A stretch of DNA of 64,000 nt, from contig NZ_FNZM01000002.1 of the NCBI RefSeq assembly GCF_900109265.1, positions 310,001 through 374,000 of the forward strand. Direction: 5' to 3'. The notes beneath the pieces were generated by a model, which saw only the letters and a list, made by a program, of their open reading frames with translations, was not told where the DNA came from and ran no database searches. Shown piece by piece: positions 17,630-25,341 of the stretch (its first letter is position 1; every line of letters begins with the position of its first letter). The position numbers were made by a program, and so were the translations under genes. The stretch is from Paraburkholderia tropica (GTDB lineage: Bacteria; Pseudomonadota; Gammaproteobacteria; Burkholderiales; Burkholderiaceae).

Positions 17630-17673
17630 GCGGGCGTCCTGTGCGGACCGGCGAATGGCGCCCGCTTTTTTTT
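17630..17673 (+). terminator. Intrinsic terminator inside the EPS locus (after fcl)
   Basis: GCGGGCG (17630-17636) pairs with CGCCCGC (17659-17665); an inner GTCC/GGAC hairpin lies in the loop. Eight T residues follow at 17666-17673. This should end or attenuate transcription between the manC-to-fcl block and wcaI. Confidence 0.75.
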
Positions 17674-17790
17674 CCGGTCCGTCCTCGCGTCGCACGGGTA
17701 CGCCGGCGCGCGCTGTTTGCAATCGATACATCGCGACGCAACGCGCAACATCGCGAACATCGCGACAGAACACGAACCAGGCACGAGCCG

Positions 17791-19134
17791 ATGAGAATCC
17801 TGATCTACGGACTGAACTTCGCGCCCGAAGTCGCGGGCGTGGGCAAGTACACGGCCGAGATGGTCGACCAGCTCGTGGCGCGCGGCCACGACGTGCGCGT
17901 GGTCTGCGCGCCGCCGTATTACCCGCAATGGCGCGTGCAGGACGGCTATCGCGCGTGGCGCTACCGGCGCGAAAGCTGGCACGGCGTGCCGGTGTCGCGC
18001 GCGCCGCTGTGGGTGCCGTCGAAGCCGGGCGGACTCAAGCGCATCGTGCATCTGGCGAGCTTCGCGCTGATGTCGCTGCCGGTGCTCGTGCGCGAGGCGC
18101 GCTGGCGTCCGCAGGCGGCGATGCTGATCGCGCCGACGCTCTTTTGCGCGCCCGGTCTGCTCACGGTGGCGCGCTTGATCGGCGCGAAAACCTGGCTGCA
18201 TATTCAGGATTTCGAAGTCGATGCCGCGTTCGATCTCGGGCTGCTGCAAGGCGGCGCGGGCTCGCGCGTCGCCAATCTCGCGCGCGCGTTCGAGCGCGCG
18301 GTGCTGCGCCGCTTCGACGTGGTGTCGTCGATTTCGCCGCGCATGGTCGAGCGCGCCGTCGACAAGGGCGTGGAGCCCGCGCGCGCCGTGTCGCTGCCGA
18401 ACTGGGTCGACACGCACGCGATCTTTCCGCTGCCGCAGCCGAGCGTCTATCGCGCGAAGCTCGGCATTCCGCTCGATCACACGGTCGTGCTGTACTCGGG
18501 CAGCATGGGCGCGAAGCAGGGCATCGAGATTCTCGCGGATGTCGCGGCGGCGCTCGCGGCGCGGCCCGACATCAGCTTCGTGTTCTGCGGCGACGGCGCG
18601 GGCAAAGCCGATCTCGAAGCGCGCTGCGCACCGCTGCCGAACTGCCACGTGCTGCCCTTGCAGCCGACGGCGATGCTCAACGAACTGCTCAACGTCGCCG
18701 ACATTCACGTGCTGCCGCAGCGTAACGATGCCGCCGATCTCGTGATGCCGTCGAAGCTGACCGGCATGCTCGCGAGCGGGCGCGCGGTGGTGGCGATGGC
18801 GCGGCCCGGCACGAGTCTCGCGGATGTGGTGGCGGAAACGGGCATCGTCGTGCCGCCGGAAGACGGCGCGGCGCTCGCATCGGCCATCGTCGCGCTGGCC
18901 GCCGATCCGGCGCGGCGCGCGACGCTCGGGCAGGCCGCGCGGCATTACGCGCAGCGCATGCTGTCGCCGCACGCGATCATCGGCGCGCTGGAAGCGCGGC
19001 TGGCGGGACTCGTCGGCGCGATCGTGGGCGAGGAAGCGGTGGTGGCGGCGCAGGCGTCGGCACAGGCCTCGGCGCAGGAGCGGGCCGAGGCGAAGGGCGC
19101 GGCGCTGAGCGAGGTCGAGCATCGCGACGCGTGA
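17791..19134 (+). CDS. wcaI: Glycosyltransferase family 4, WcaI-like (putative fucosyltransferase)
   Basis: Adds a sugar, by analogy fucose from GDP-fucose, to the lipid-linked repeat unit at the cytoplasmic face. The 447-residue protein aligns by eye along its length with E. coli WcaI: it begins MRILIYGLNFAPEVAGVGKY, then VVCAPPYYPQWRVQDGYRAW, APTLFCAPG, LHIQDFEVDAAFDLGL, and VLYSGSMGAKQGIEIL, and ends with the AADLVMPSKLTGMLASGRAV donor-binding segment. The start at 17791 matches the family N-terminus although its ribosome site is modest (CGAGCCG). The frame is open well upstream without similarity. In colanic acid loci wcaI also follows gmd-fcl-wcaH. It lies behind the fcl terminator, so it may have its own promoter in the 184-bp gap. 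The C-terminal 35 residues are Ala/Gln-rich and appear nonconserved. Confidence 0.9.
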   Translation: MRILIYGLNFAPEVAGVGKYTAEMVDQLVARGHDVRVVCAPPYYPQWRVQDGYRAWRYRRESWHGVPVSRAPLWVPSKPGGLKRIVHLASFALMSLPVLVREARWRPQAAMLIAPTLFCAPGLLTVARLIGAKTWLHIQDFEVDAAFDLGLLQGGAGSRVANLARAFERAVLRRFDVVSSISPRMVERAVDKGVEPARAVSLPNWVDTHAIFPLPQPSVYRAKLGIPLDHTVVLYSGSMGAKQGIEILADVAAALAARPDISFVFCGDGAGKADLEARCAPLPNCHVLPLQPTAMLNELLNVADIHVLPQRNDAADLVMPSKLTGMLASGRAVVAMARPGTSLADVVAETGIVVPPEDGAALASAIVALAADPARRATLGQAARHYAQRMLSPHAIIGALEARLAGLVGAIVGEEAVVAAQASAQASAQERAEAKGAALSEVEHRDA

Positions 19135-19214
19135 GTGTGCAGTGGCGTTTGCGCCGATTAAGCAGGATGCCGCTGCCATTCAGAAGCGGGTTCGAAGTAT
19201 CGCGACGCCGCGCC

Positions 19215-19913
19215 TCACCACGGCGAGCGATAGAGCTGCGCGGCGGCCGCGCGCTGCGATCCGTACGGATTGCCGTAGATCTTCGCGCTCGGCGAAGTCG
19301 TGCTCGCGCCCCAGTCGTAGGCGCCCCACGCGCCGCCTTGGGCGCTCGATGCCGCGTCGGGCGACGCGGCGCGCGCGAGGCGGCTGTGCGTGCTGCTACG
19401 GCTGCCGCTTGCGCCGTTCAGCGCGCTCGCGCCGCGTGCGCGGCTCGATGCGCCCGCGCGCGTTCCGCCGCTGCCGCCTGCTGCCGGACTGCCCGTCGTA
19501 TAGAAGTCGGTCGGGCTCACGATGCGCATGCGCGACTCGCTCATCAAGGCTTTCTCCTGCGCGCCGGGCGACGAACCGTCGCTGCTATACGCGCCGCCGC
19601 CGCTGTACGGATTGTGCGAGGCGGTCGGGCTGCCGAGCAGACGTTGCGCGTCGGCGCGCGTGCGGCGCGCGGCGGAGGTCAGGGTGTCGTCGGAGTCGCT
19701 GTGCCGGCCGTTCGCCGATGCCGATGCCCCGGACGCGGCATCGTCCTGTGCACGCGTCGGCGACGGCCAGGCGGCGAGCGCCGCGCAGAGGGCGAGCAGC
19801 GTCGTTGTCCGGGCGGCGAACGCCACCGGCGAACGCACCGCGCCGCGCCTCGCCGACGCGGCATGCGATGAAATCGGCGGAATCGGTGGGCCCGGTCGGC
19901 GAAGCGTGGTCAT
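19215..19913 (-). CDS. Secreted Ser/Ala/Gly-rich protein of unknown function
   Basis: I do not recognise this gene. It encodes about 232 residues. A basic N-terminus is followed by a hydrophobic segment (TTTLLALCAALAAWPSPTRA, near residues 40-59) and a signal-peptidase I-like site after TRA, giving a mature protein beginning QDDAASGASAS. The mature part is rich in Ser, Ala, Gly and Arg, with scattered aromatic patches (NPYSGGGAYSS, SPTDFYTTG, AYDWGASTTSPSAKIYGNPYG). No catalytic motif or internal domain is evident. The ATG at 19913 has GGGAA 8 bases upstream; a second ATG six bases earlier is possible. It lies alone, against the direction of wcaI and the WcaF-like gene, and shares a 175-bp divergent region with the latter. 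An EPS-associated surface or matrix protein is a guess from position. Confidence 0.6.
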   Translation of the reverse strand: MTTLRRPGPPIPPISSHAASARRGAVRSPVAFAARTTTLLALCAALAAWPSPTRAQDDAASGASASANGRHSDSDDTLTSAARRTRADAQRLLGSPTASHNPYSGGGAYSSDGSSPGAQEKALMSESRMRIVSPTDFYTTGSPAAGGSGGTRAGASSRARGASALNGASGSRSSTHSRLARAASPDAASSAQGGAWGAYDWGASTTSPSAKIYGNPYGSQRAAAAQLYRSPW

Positions 19914-20088
19914 GAGCATGGTTCCCGCGCGCCGCGAACGGTGCGGCGCCATGCTTGCATGGTGCCTGCGCGGCTTCGCGTCGCTGCGCCAAAACCCCGG
20001 CCATCTCGGCCACGCGTGCGAGGCGCGCCGGTCGTCGCCGGATAATGGAGCCGTCACCCGCACAGACCCGAACGGGCGAGGAGCGCTC

Positions 20089-20769
20089 ATGGCTGATCTG
20101 GTCGAAGGACTCGCCGCGCGGCACGATGCGGGCGGCGCGATGCACGCAGCAGGCGGGGCGGCGCCGCCGTTGCGCGCGCAGGAAGCGTCCGCCACGTCCA
20201 CCACGTTTGCCACGCCCGCCGATCTGCCCGTGATCGACCTGAGCCGCGCGGGCAAGGGCAACTATGTCGCGCGGCGCGGCAAGCTCGTGCAGGCCGCGTG
20301 GTACGTCGTTGAGACCTGCGTGCTCGACAACCGGCTGCTGCCGTTCTCGGCGCTGCGCGTGGGTCTGCTGCGGCTGTTCGGCGCGAAGATCGGACAGGGC
20401 TGCCGGCTCGTGCATCCGATGCGCGTGAAGGCGCCGTGGAATCTCGAACTGGGCGACAACTGCTGGATCGGCGTCGACGTCTGGCTCTACAACCAGGCGC
20501 CGATCCGCGTCGGCTCGAACGTGTGTCTCTCGCAGGGCGCGTTTCTGAGCGCGGGCTCGCACGACATGCGCACGAACATGGACCTGCGCGTCGCGCCCAT
20601 CGTGATCGAGGACGGCGTGTGGGTGTCGTCGAAATGCGTCGTGCAGATGGGCGTGACCATCGGGCGCTCGGCGGTCGTCACGCCGCTGTCGGTCGTGCAC
20701 CGCTCGCTGGAGGCGGGCGGCGTGTACGGCGGCAATCCGTGCCGGTTCATCCGCCGGCGGTTCGAGTGA
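20089..20769 (+). CDS. Left-handed beta-helix acetyltransferase, WcaF-like
   Basis: Probably O-acetylates a sugar of the EPS repeat unit using acetyl-CoA in the cytoplasm. The 226-residue protein has hexapeptide-repeat character from about residue 100 onward (IGQGCRLVHPMRVKAPWNLE, IGVDVWLYNQAPIRVGSNVC, VVQMGVTIGRSAVVTPLSVV). It also has the active-site-like GSHD (ALSAGSHDMRTNMDL) near residue 165 and the family ending YGGNPCRFIRRRF. The first 45 residues are Ala-rich and not part of the conserved fold. The ATG at 20089 has GAGGAG 6 bases upstream. It follows the divergent secreted protein and ends at a strong terminator. WcaF and WcaB acetylate colanic acid; only one such enzyme is seen here, together with a membrane acyltransferase at 25342. 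Confidence 0.9.
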   Translation: MADLVEGLAARHDAGGAMHAAGGAAPPLRAQEASATSTTFATPADLPVIDLSRAGKGNYVARRGKLVQAAWYVVETCVLDNRLLPFSALRVGLLRLFGAKIGQGCRLVHPMRVKAPWNLELGDNCWIGVDVWLYNQAPIRVGSNVCLSQGAFLSAGSHDMRTNMDLRVAPIVIEDGVWVSSKCVVQMGVTIGRSAVVTPLSVVHRSLEAGGVYGGNPCRFIRRRFE

Positions 20770-20790
20770 TCGAGTGATCGTGAAATACAG

Positions 20791-20818
20791 AACGGGCCCT
20801 TGAAACAGGGCCCGTTTT
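20791..20818. terminator. Bidirectional intrinsic terminator between the acetyltransferase and wza
   Basis: A 10-bp perfect stem, AACGGGCCCT (20791-20800) and its complement at 20807-20816, encloses a 6-base loop and is followed by TTTT. It lies between the convergent acetyltransferase (plus) and wza (minus). Confidence 0.85.
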
Positions 20819-20866
20819 ACATGCAGCGCGCGGTGCTACGCGCGCTCGCTCAACACCACGCGCCGA

Positions 20867-22171
20867 TCAATACCCGTACCCGACCGCGCGTCCCGCCGAG
20901 GCCGCCTGCGTGCTCGGCAGGATCAGGTTGACCACGCGGCTCCACTTCACGAGCGAAGAGGCGTCGACGAAGATCACGTCGCTCGGGTTCAGTTCGAACT
21001 CGTCGGCGGTGGCCATGGATTCGGGCGATGAAGCATCGAGGTGATACACGGTGCGATGGCCTTCCTTCTGCCCGCGCACGACGTAGACCTGCGAGGCGTC
21101 GCCGGAACCCTGGCTGATGCCGCCCGCGTTGCCGAGCGCTTCGTTCAGCGTGAGGCGGCCGTTGTCGAGCGGAATGCTGCCCGGATGCCCGACTTCGCCC
21201 AGCACGTAGACCTTGCTGTCGTTCTCCGAAAACACGCGGATCAGGTCGCCGTTCTGCAGGATGATGTTGTCGGGATTCACGCCCTTCTTGATCATGTCGG
21301 GAATGTTCACCAGCACCGTCTTCTTGCCGCGCGTCACGCTCACGCGCGAGCGGTCGCCCGCTGCCGTGAAGCCGCCCGCGCGGTTGATCGCCTCGGGCAG
21401 CGACATCGTCATGTCGTTGAGCACCATCAGGCCCGGCGTGCGCACTTCGCCGTCCACGTAGACGCGGCGGCTGCGATACGCCTCGATGCGCAGCGTCACC
21501 TGCGGATTGTGCAGATAGTACGAGAGCTTGCTGGCCACGAGATTGCGCGCGTCGAGTTCGGTCAGCCCGGCCACGTGGATCGGCCCGACGTACGCGACCT
21601 GGATCGTGCCCGACGAATCGACCGTATAGCCCGACACCACCTGGCTCGTGCTCTGATCCTGCTGCCCGTTGCTGCTGGACGAGGTGGTCGGCAGATTCAT
21701 TTCGGGGTGATCCCAGACGACGATGGAGAGCACGTCGCCGGGACCGAGCGTGTAGGGCTTGGGCGTGCCGAACAGCGACTCGACGTCGTTGGGCACGACG
21801 GTGGGCCGCGCGGCGTGTTCCTTCGCGATCAGCGCGGGGTTGATCTCGACGAGCGCGTTAGGCGGCGGCGCGTCGTTGTTCGCGCCGCCCGATTGCGCCG
21901 CCTGGGTGGCGGCCTTTGCCTGCGTGACGCTCGACGGCGCCGTCATGCCCGGCGAGAACGCGCAGCCCGCGACCAGCGAAACGAGTGCCGCGAGTGCCGC
22001 CGCCGCGCCCAGCGCGCCGCGCGATCCACGTGTTGCGCGCCGCCCGGCGCGTGCTTGTTGTTCTGTGTGTGCGTCTGCTTGTGCGTTCATGTTGGCGTTG
22101 ATGTGTGTGTCTGCGAGTGCCGCTGCGTCGGCGCTCGTCACGCTCGAACCACCCGGTATGCTGTGTGACAT
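20867..22171 (-). CDS. wza: Polysaccharide export outer-membrane lipoprotein (Wza-like)
   Basis: Forms the outer-membrane export channel for EPS. The 434-residue protein has a lipobox LVAGC with Cys70, then a poly-export domain starting YTLGPGDVLSIVVWDHPEMN (near 135) and two SLBB-type units (RRVYVDGEVRTPGLMVLND and SKVYVLGEVGHPGSIPLDNG). It ends with LNPSDVIFVDAS, the usual C-terminal segment. The start at 22171 has GAGGGG 8 bases upstream, but this puts about 44 polar residues (Ala/Asn/Gln/His-rich) before the hydrophobic part, an unusually long n-region for a lipoprotein signal. It is the last gene of a leftward group wzy-glycosyltransferase-wza, 164 bp after the glycosyltransferase. Its kinase partner is on the other strand. 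A BceE-type role is equally apt. Confidence 0.93.
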   Translation of the reverse strand: MSHSIPGGSSVTSADAAALADTHINANMNAQADAHTEQQARAGRRATRGSRGALGAAAALAALVSLVAGCAFSPGMTAPSSVTQAKAATQAAQSGGANNDAPPPNALVEINPALIAKEHAARPTVVPNDVESLFGTPKPYTLGPGDVLSIVVWDHPEMNLPTTSSSSNGQQDQSTSQVVSGYTVDSSGTIQVAYVGPIHVAGLTELDARNLVASKLSYYLHNPQVTLRIEAYRSRRVYVDGEVRTPGLMVLNDMTMSLPEAINRAGGFTAAGDRSRVSVTRGKKTVLVNIPDMIKKGVNPDNIILQNGDLIRVFSENDSKVYVLGEVGHPGSIPLDNGRLTLNEALGNAGGISQGSGDASQVYVVRGQKEGHRTVYHLDASSPESMATADEFELNPSDVIFVDASSLVKWSRVVNLILPSTQAASAGRAVGYGY

Positions 22172-22335
22172 GGCTTGTCCCCTCAGTTCAGGAATCGCTC
22201 ACCCCCGGCCGGCGCGCAACGCCATCGCGTGCTGCGCCGCTCCGTCGCCATGCGGCCTGACTGCGCCGCGTGTGATTGTTCAATCGTTATCTGTGTGATC
22301 TGCCGTGTTGTACCCGGCCTGTTTGCAATACGGAC

Positions 22336-23574
22336 TCAGTTGCGCAACGTGGCCGTCGCTTCCGGCTGCTCGGCGGCATCGACGTGCAGCGCGCGCGGCG
22401 AGCGCGCACGCGCGGCGGCATGCGACGGATGCTCGTGCAGCAGCGCGAGCAGCGAGCGCACCATGCCGCTCATCGCATAGCGCGTCTCGAAGGTGCGCTG
22501 CGCCTGCGCGCGCATCACGCCGCGCTGTTGCTCGTCGAGACCGCGCCAGGCCGACAGCAGTCCGGCCGTGCCCGCGACCGTATCGGGCGCGACGAAGCCC
22601 GCGCCGTCCGATTCGATGTCGCGCCACACGTTGACCTTGTCCGACACCAGCACGGGCAGCCCGCACGCGAGCGCCTCGGCCACGGACACGCCGAAATTCT
22701 CCTGATGCGAGGGCAGCACGAACACATCGCTCGCATGGAACGCGCCCCACTTGAGATTGCCTTGCAGCATGCCGGGCCAGCTGATGCGATGCGCGATGCC
22801 GTGGGTCTGCGCGATTGCCTGCAACGCGGGCTGCCAGTCGTTCTTGTCGGGGCCGGCCATCAGCAGATGGGCGTCGGGCGTCGCGCGCGCGTGTTCGGCG
22901 AACGCGTGCACCAGCAGATCGCAACCTTTCTTCGGATGCAGACGGCCGAGAAACAGCACGATGCGCTTGTTCTGCAGATGCGGGTGCGCGCGCAGGAATT
23001 CCTCGCGCAGCGTGCCGGCGTCGAGCGCGGGCGGATGGGTGCCGAACGGCACGACGCGCTCGTTGGCGCGATACAGCCAGAACGATTCGCGCGCGAGCAG
23101 GCGCTCTTCCTCGGTCGTGAAGATCACGGCGGCGGCGTCGCGCAGCACACGGTATTCGGCCCACGGCCAATAGGCCCATTTCTTCAGATGCTTGAGCGGA
23201 TAGGTGATGCGGAACCACGGATCGAGCATGCCGTGCGCGTAAACGTAGTAGGGCAGACGCGTCGAACGCAGCGCGCGCCACGCGCCGTAGCCGTGGTATT
23301 GCCAGAGACCGTGAACGATCGCGGCGTCGAAGCGCGTGGCGTTCTCGCGCAGCCAGGACGCGTAAGCCGGGCAGTAACCATAATGGCCGCGCGCCGGACC
23401 GAGCGCGTGAAGCGGCAGCGGAAAATCGCGCACATAGGGCGCGTCGATCGGATCGAGCGAGGCGACTTCGATGCGATGACCGAGGGCCGCCATCGCAAGG
23501 CCGCTCTGGCGCACGCCTTCGATGGGACCGCCCGAACGTGGATCGACGGTGGACACGAGGTGCAGGATTTTCAT
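22336..23574 (-). CDS. Glycosyltransferase family 4
   Basis: Cytoplasmic, membrane-associated enzyme that adds one sugar of the EPS repeat unit; donor and acceptor are unknown. The 412-residue GT-B protein begins MKILHLVSTVDPRSGGPIEG, a start shared by EPS glycosyltransferases of this type. It carries VLFLGRLHPKKGCDLLVHAF in the C-terminal nucleotide-binding half and the retaining-GT4 donor motif ENFGVSVAEALACGLPVLVS (Glu-x7-Glu) near residue 295. The ATG at 23574 follows GGAG by 8 bases and overlaps the wzy stop as ATGA, so translation is coupled. Longer upstream frames that appear to fuse it to other sequence run through wzy in a different frame and are not real. It is one of five transferases in the locus. 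Confidence 0.9.
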   Translation of the reverse strand: MKILHLVSTVDPRSGGPIEGVRQSGLAMAALGHRIEVASLDPIDAPYVRDFPLPLHALGPARGHYGYCPAYASWLRENATRFDAAIVHGLWQYHGYGAWRALRSTRLPYYVYAHGMLDPWFRITYPLKHLKKWAYWPWAEYRVLRDAAAVIFTTEEERLLARESFWLYRANERVVPFGTHPPALDAGTLREEFLRAHPHLQNKRIVLFLGRLHPKKGCDLLVHAFAEHARATPDAHLLMAGPDKNDWQPALQAIAQTHGIAHRISWPGMLQGNLKWGAFHASDVFVLPSHQENFGVSVAEALACGLPVLVSDKVNVWRDIESDGAGFVAPDTVAGTAGLLSAWRGLDEQQRGVMRAQAQRTFETRYAMSGMVRSLLALLHEHPSHAAARARSPRALHVDAAEQPEATATLRN

Positions 23575-24992
23575 CGGGGCTCCGGAGTCGCGTAGGGAGT
23601 GAGCGGCGCCGGCGCGGGCGCCGGGGGACGAAAGGCGGGCTCGGTGCGTTCGTGCCTGCGCGGGCGTTGCGGGGGATGCGAGTACGGGTCGGCCTGCGCG
23701 CGGCGGCGCTGCACGTCGATGCGGTAATGAAGCTGCGAATACAGCGCGACGACGAGACCGAGCGCGACGCCATACATCAGGCCCGAGAAACGCGGCCCGA
23801 GCGGATTGCCGCCGATCGACGCGCCCGGCAGCGCGGCCAGCATCAGGATCGCCATGCTGAACGGCATCAGCAGCGGCTCGCGCGGCGCGATGCGATGCCA
23901 GCGCCGGAACGCGAAACCGGCCGCGACGAGCGCGGCGAGCACCGCGATCGGCATGCACGCGCCGAACACGACGCCTTCCGCGTAGAGCTGATAGACCCAG
24001 AAGTTGTGGCCCGCGACCCAGTCGCTGGTGTCGAAGTAGTCGGCCTTGCTGAAGGTCTCGCGCACGTAGGGGAAATAGATCGGCGAGTAGCGGTAGACGT
24101 GGCCGTAGCCCTTGCCGAACAGCAGCGTTTCCGCCGACGCCGTCACCTGATCGTACTGATCGCGGATTTCGGCGATGCGCGTGATGGTGGTCGGGTCGCG
24201 GTCCGAGTCGGAGTTCTGCGCCGCGAAGATGCGCTGCGACCAGTGATTCGTGATCGACGGGAACAGCCACGCGGTGCCCACCGCGATCGCCACCACGCAC
24301 AGCAGCGCCGCGCCGGTGCGCACGGCCGATTTGATCAGATGACCGATCGACGGCGCGGCGAGCCACGCGGCGAACATGGTGAGCAGCACGGTCGCGAGCA
24401 GCAGGCTGCGCGTGACGCTCAGCAGCTCGACCACGAGCGTGGCGAGGAACACGAGCACCATCCACACCGAGAAGCGCCGCGCGACGATGAACTGATGCAG
24501 CAGCATCGCCTGCAACGCGAGCATGGTCGGCGAGACGATGCGAAAGCGGATATCGGACAGCGGCCCGCCCACGGCGAACATGCCGAACAGGAACGTGAAG
24601 ACGAGGCCCAGCACGTTCGCGTAGTAGAGCGCGTTCTGTATCTGCGCGATGCGCACCGGATGCCATGGGCGGCACATCGCGAAGTAGCCGAGCGCGAACA
24701 GCAGGAACGGCAGGATCACGCGCAGATAGTTGCCGACCGGATTGTGCTGGAGCAGTTGCGCGACGAGACTGCCGCCGAGACTCAGCGCGAGCATGACTGT
24801 CACGAACGAGCGCAGGCGCGACTCGCGCGTGAAGCGCGGGCCGATCATCATCAGGATGGCGGCGGCGGCCAGCGCGGGAAACACCGCCAGCCATTGCGCG
24901 CCGTGGCCGAACTGCGAGTCGGGCGCCTTGTAGTCGAAGGCGAGCGGCACGAAGCACAGCCAGATCCAGAGGACCGCATGTTTGTTGCGCAT
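23571..24992 (-). CDS. wzy: O-antigen/EPS polymerase-like membrane protein (Wzy)
   Basis: Probable polymerase that joins lipid-linked repeat units in the periplasm. The 473-residue protein is strongly hydrophobic with about ten or more membrane helices (for example AVLWIWLCFVPLAFDY, LLFALGYFAMC, GAALLCVVAIAVGTAWLF, PIAVLAALVAAGFAF). A periplasmic loop lies near residues 280-340 and ends in VAGHNFWVYQLYAEGVVFGA, resembling the conserved H-containing loop of Wzy/WaaL proteins. The C-terminal 50 residues are Arg/Pro-rich and cytoplasmic. The ATG at 24992 has GGGAGGAA 5 bases upstream, the best ribosome site of the locus. It heads the leftward wzy-glycosyltransferase-wza group. Sequence alone cannot separate polymerase from ligase, but the EPS context and a flippase nearby favour polymerase. 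Confidence 0.82.
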   Translation of the reverse strand: MRNKHAVLWIWLCFVPLAFDYKAPDSQFGHGAQWLAVFPALAAAAILMMIGPRFTRESRLRSFVTVMLALSLGGSLVAQLLQHNPVGNYLRVILPFLLFALGYFAMCRPWHPVRIAQIQNALYYANVLGLVFTFLFGMFAVGGPLSDIRFRIVSPTMLALQAMLLHQFIVARRFSVWMVLVFLATLVVELLSVTRSLLLATVLLTMFAAWLAAPSIGHLIKSAVRTGAALLCVVAIAVGTAWLFPSITNHWSQRIFAAQNSDSDRDPTTITRIAEIRDQYDQVTASAETLLFGKGYGHVYRYSPIYFPYVRETFSKADYFDTSDWVAGHNFWVYQLYAEGVVFGACMPIAVLAALVAAGFAFRRWHRIAPREPLLMPFSMAILMLAALPGASIGGNPLGPRFSGLMYGVALGLVVALYSQLHYRIDVQRRRAQADPYSHPPQRPRRHERTEPAFRPPAPAPAPLTPYATPEPR

Positions 24993-25341
24993 CGGCGTTC
25001 CTCCCGGTGCGGTGCGTGGTTGCGCAGGCGGCCGACGCCGCATGCGGAGTTTCGCCCCAATATAAAACGCAGCGAACGCGTTGCCATGACGCTGGCGCGA
25101 AGGGACAGAATTGTGGCGGCTGAAAAAAAAATGATCGATCTGTCACCGTGCGTCTGGCCGAGAACGCCGGGAAGTTGGCGCACGCCGACAGGCGGGCTTG
25201 CGCAAGATGGGGTCGGCGAGCATGCCGCGCCGGATGACCGGGCGCGGGTCGGTCGGCGCGTCGTTGGCTAACGAAAGCGAAGCAGCGAAGCAAAGCAACG
25301 AATCAACCCCGCATCGGGGATCGCCATTGCGAGGAGGCGTC
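24993..25341. other. Divergent promoter region between wzy and the acyltransferase
   Basis: 349 bp with no credible gene. It contains a candidate sigma-54 element reading towards wzy (25071-25086), a TATATT hexamer on the same strand near 25060, and a run of nine A residues near 25125. Confidence 0.6.
25071..25086 (-). promoter_or_regulatory. Candidate sigma-54 promoter for wzy-glycosyltransferase-wza
   Basis: On the minus strand TGGCAACGCGTTCGCT keeps the invariant GG-N10-GC of -24/-12 promoters and agrees with TGGCACG-N4-TTGCW at 9 of 12 fixed positions. The predicted start would give a leader of about 70 bases before wzy. A chance match in GC-rich DNA is quite possible. Confidence 0.35.

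Noticed and set aside
22336..25293. One continuous minus-strand frame of 985 codons that includes the GT4 gene and runs through the wzy region
   Set aside because: Its first 570 codons are an out-of-frame reading of wzy; the GT4 starts at 23574 with its own Shine-Dalgarno and ATGA overlap.
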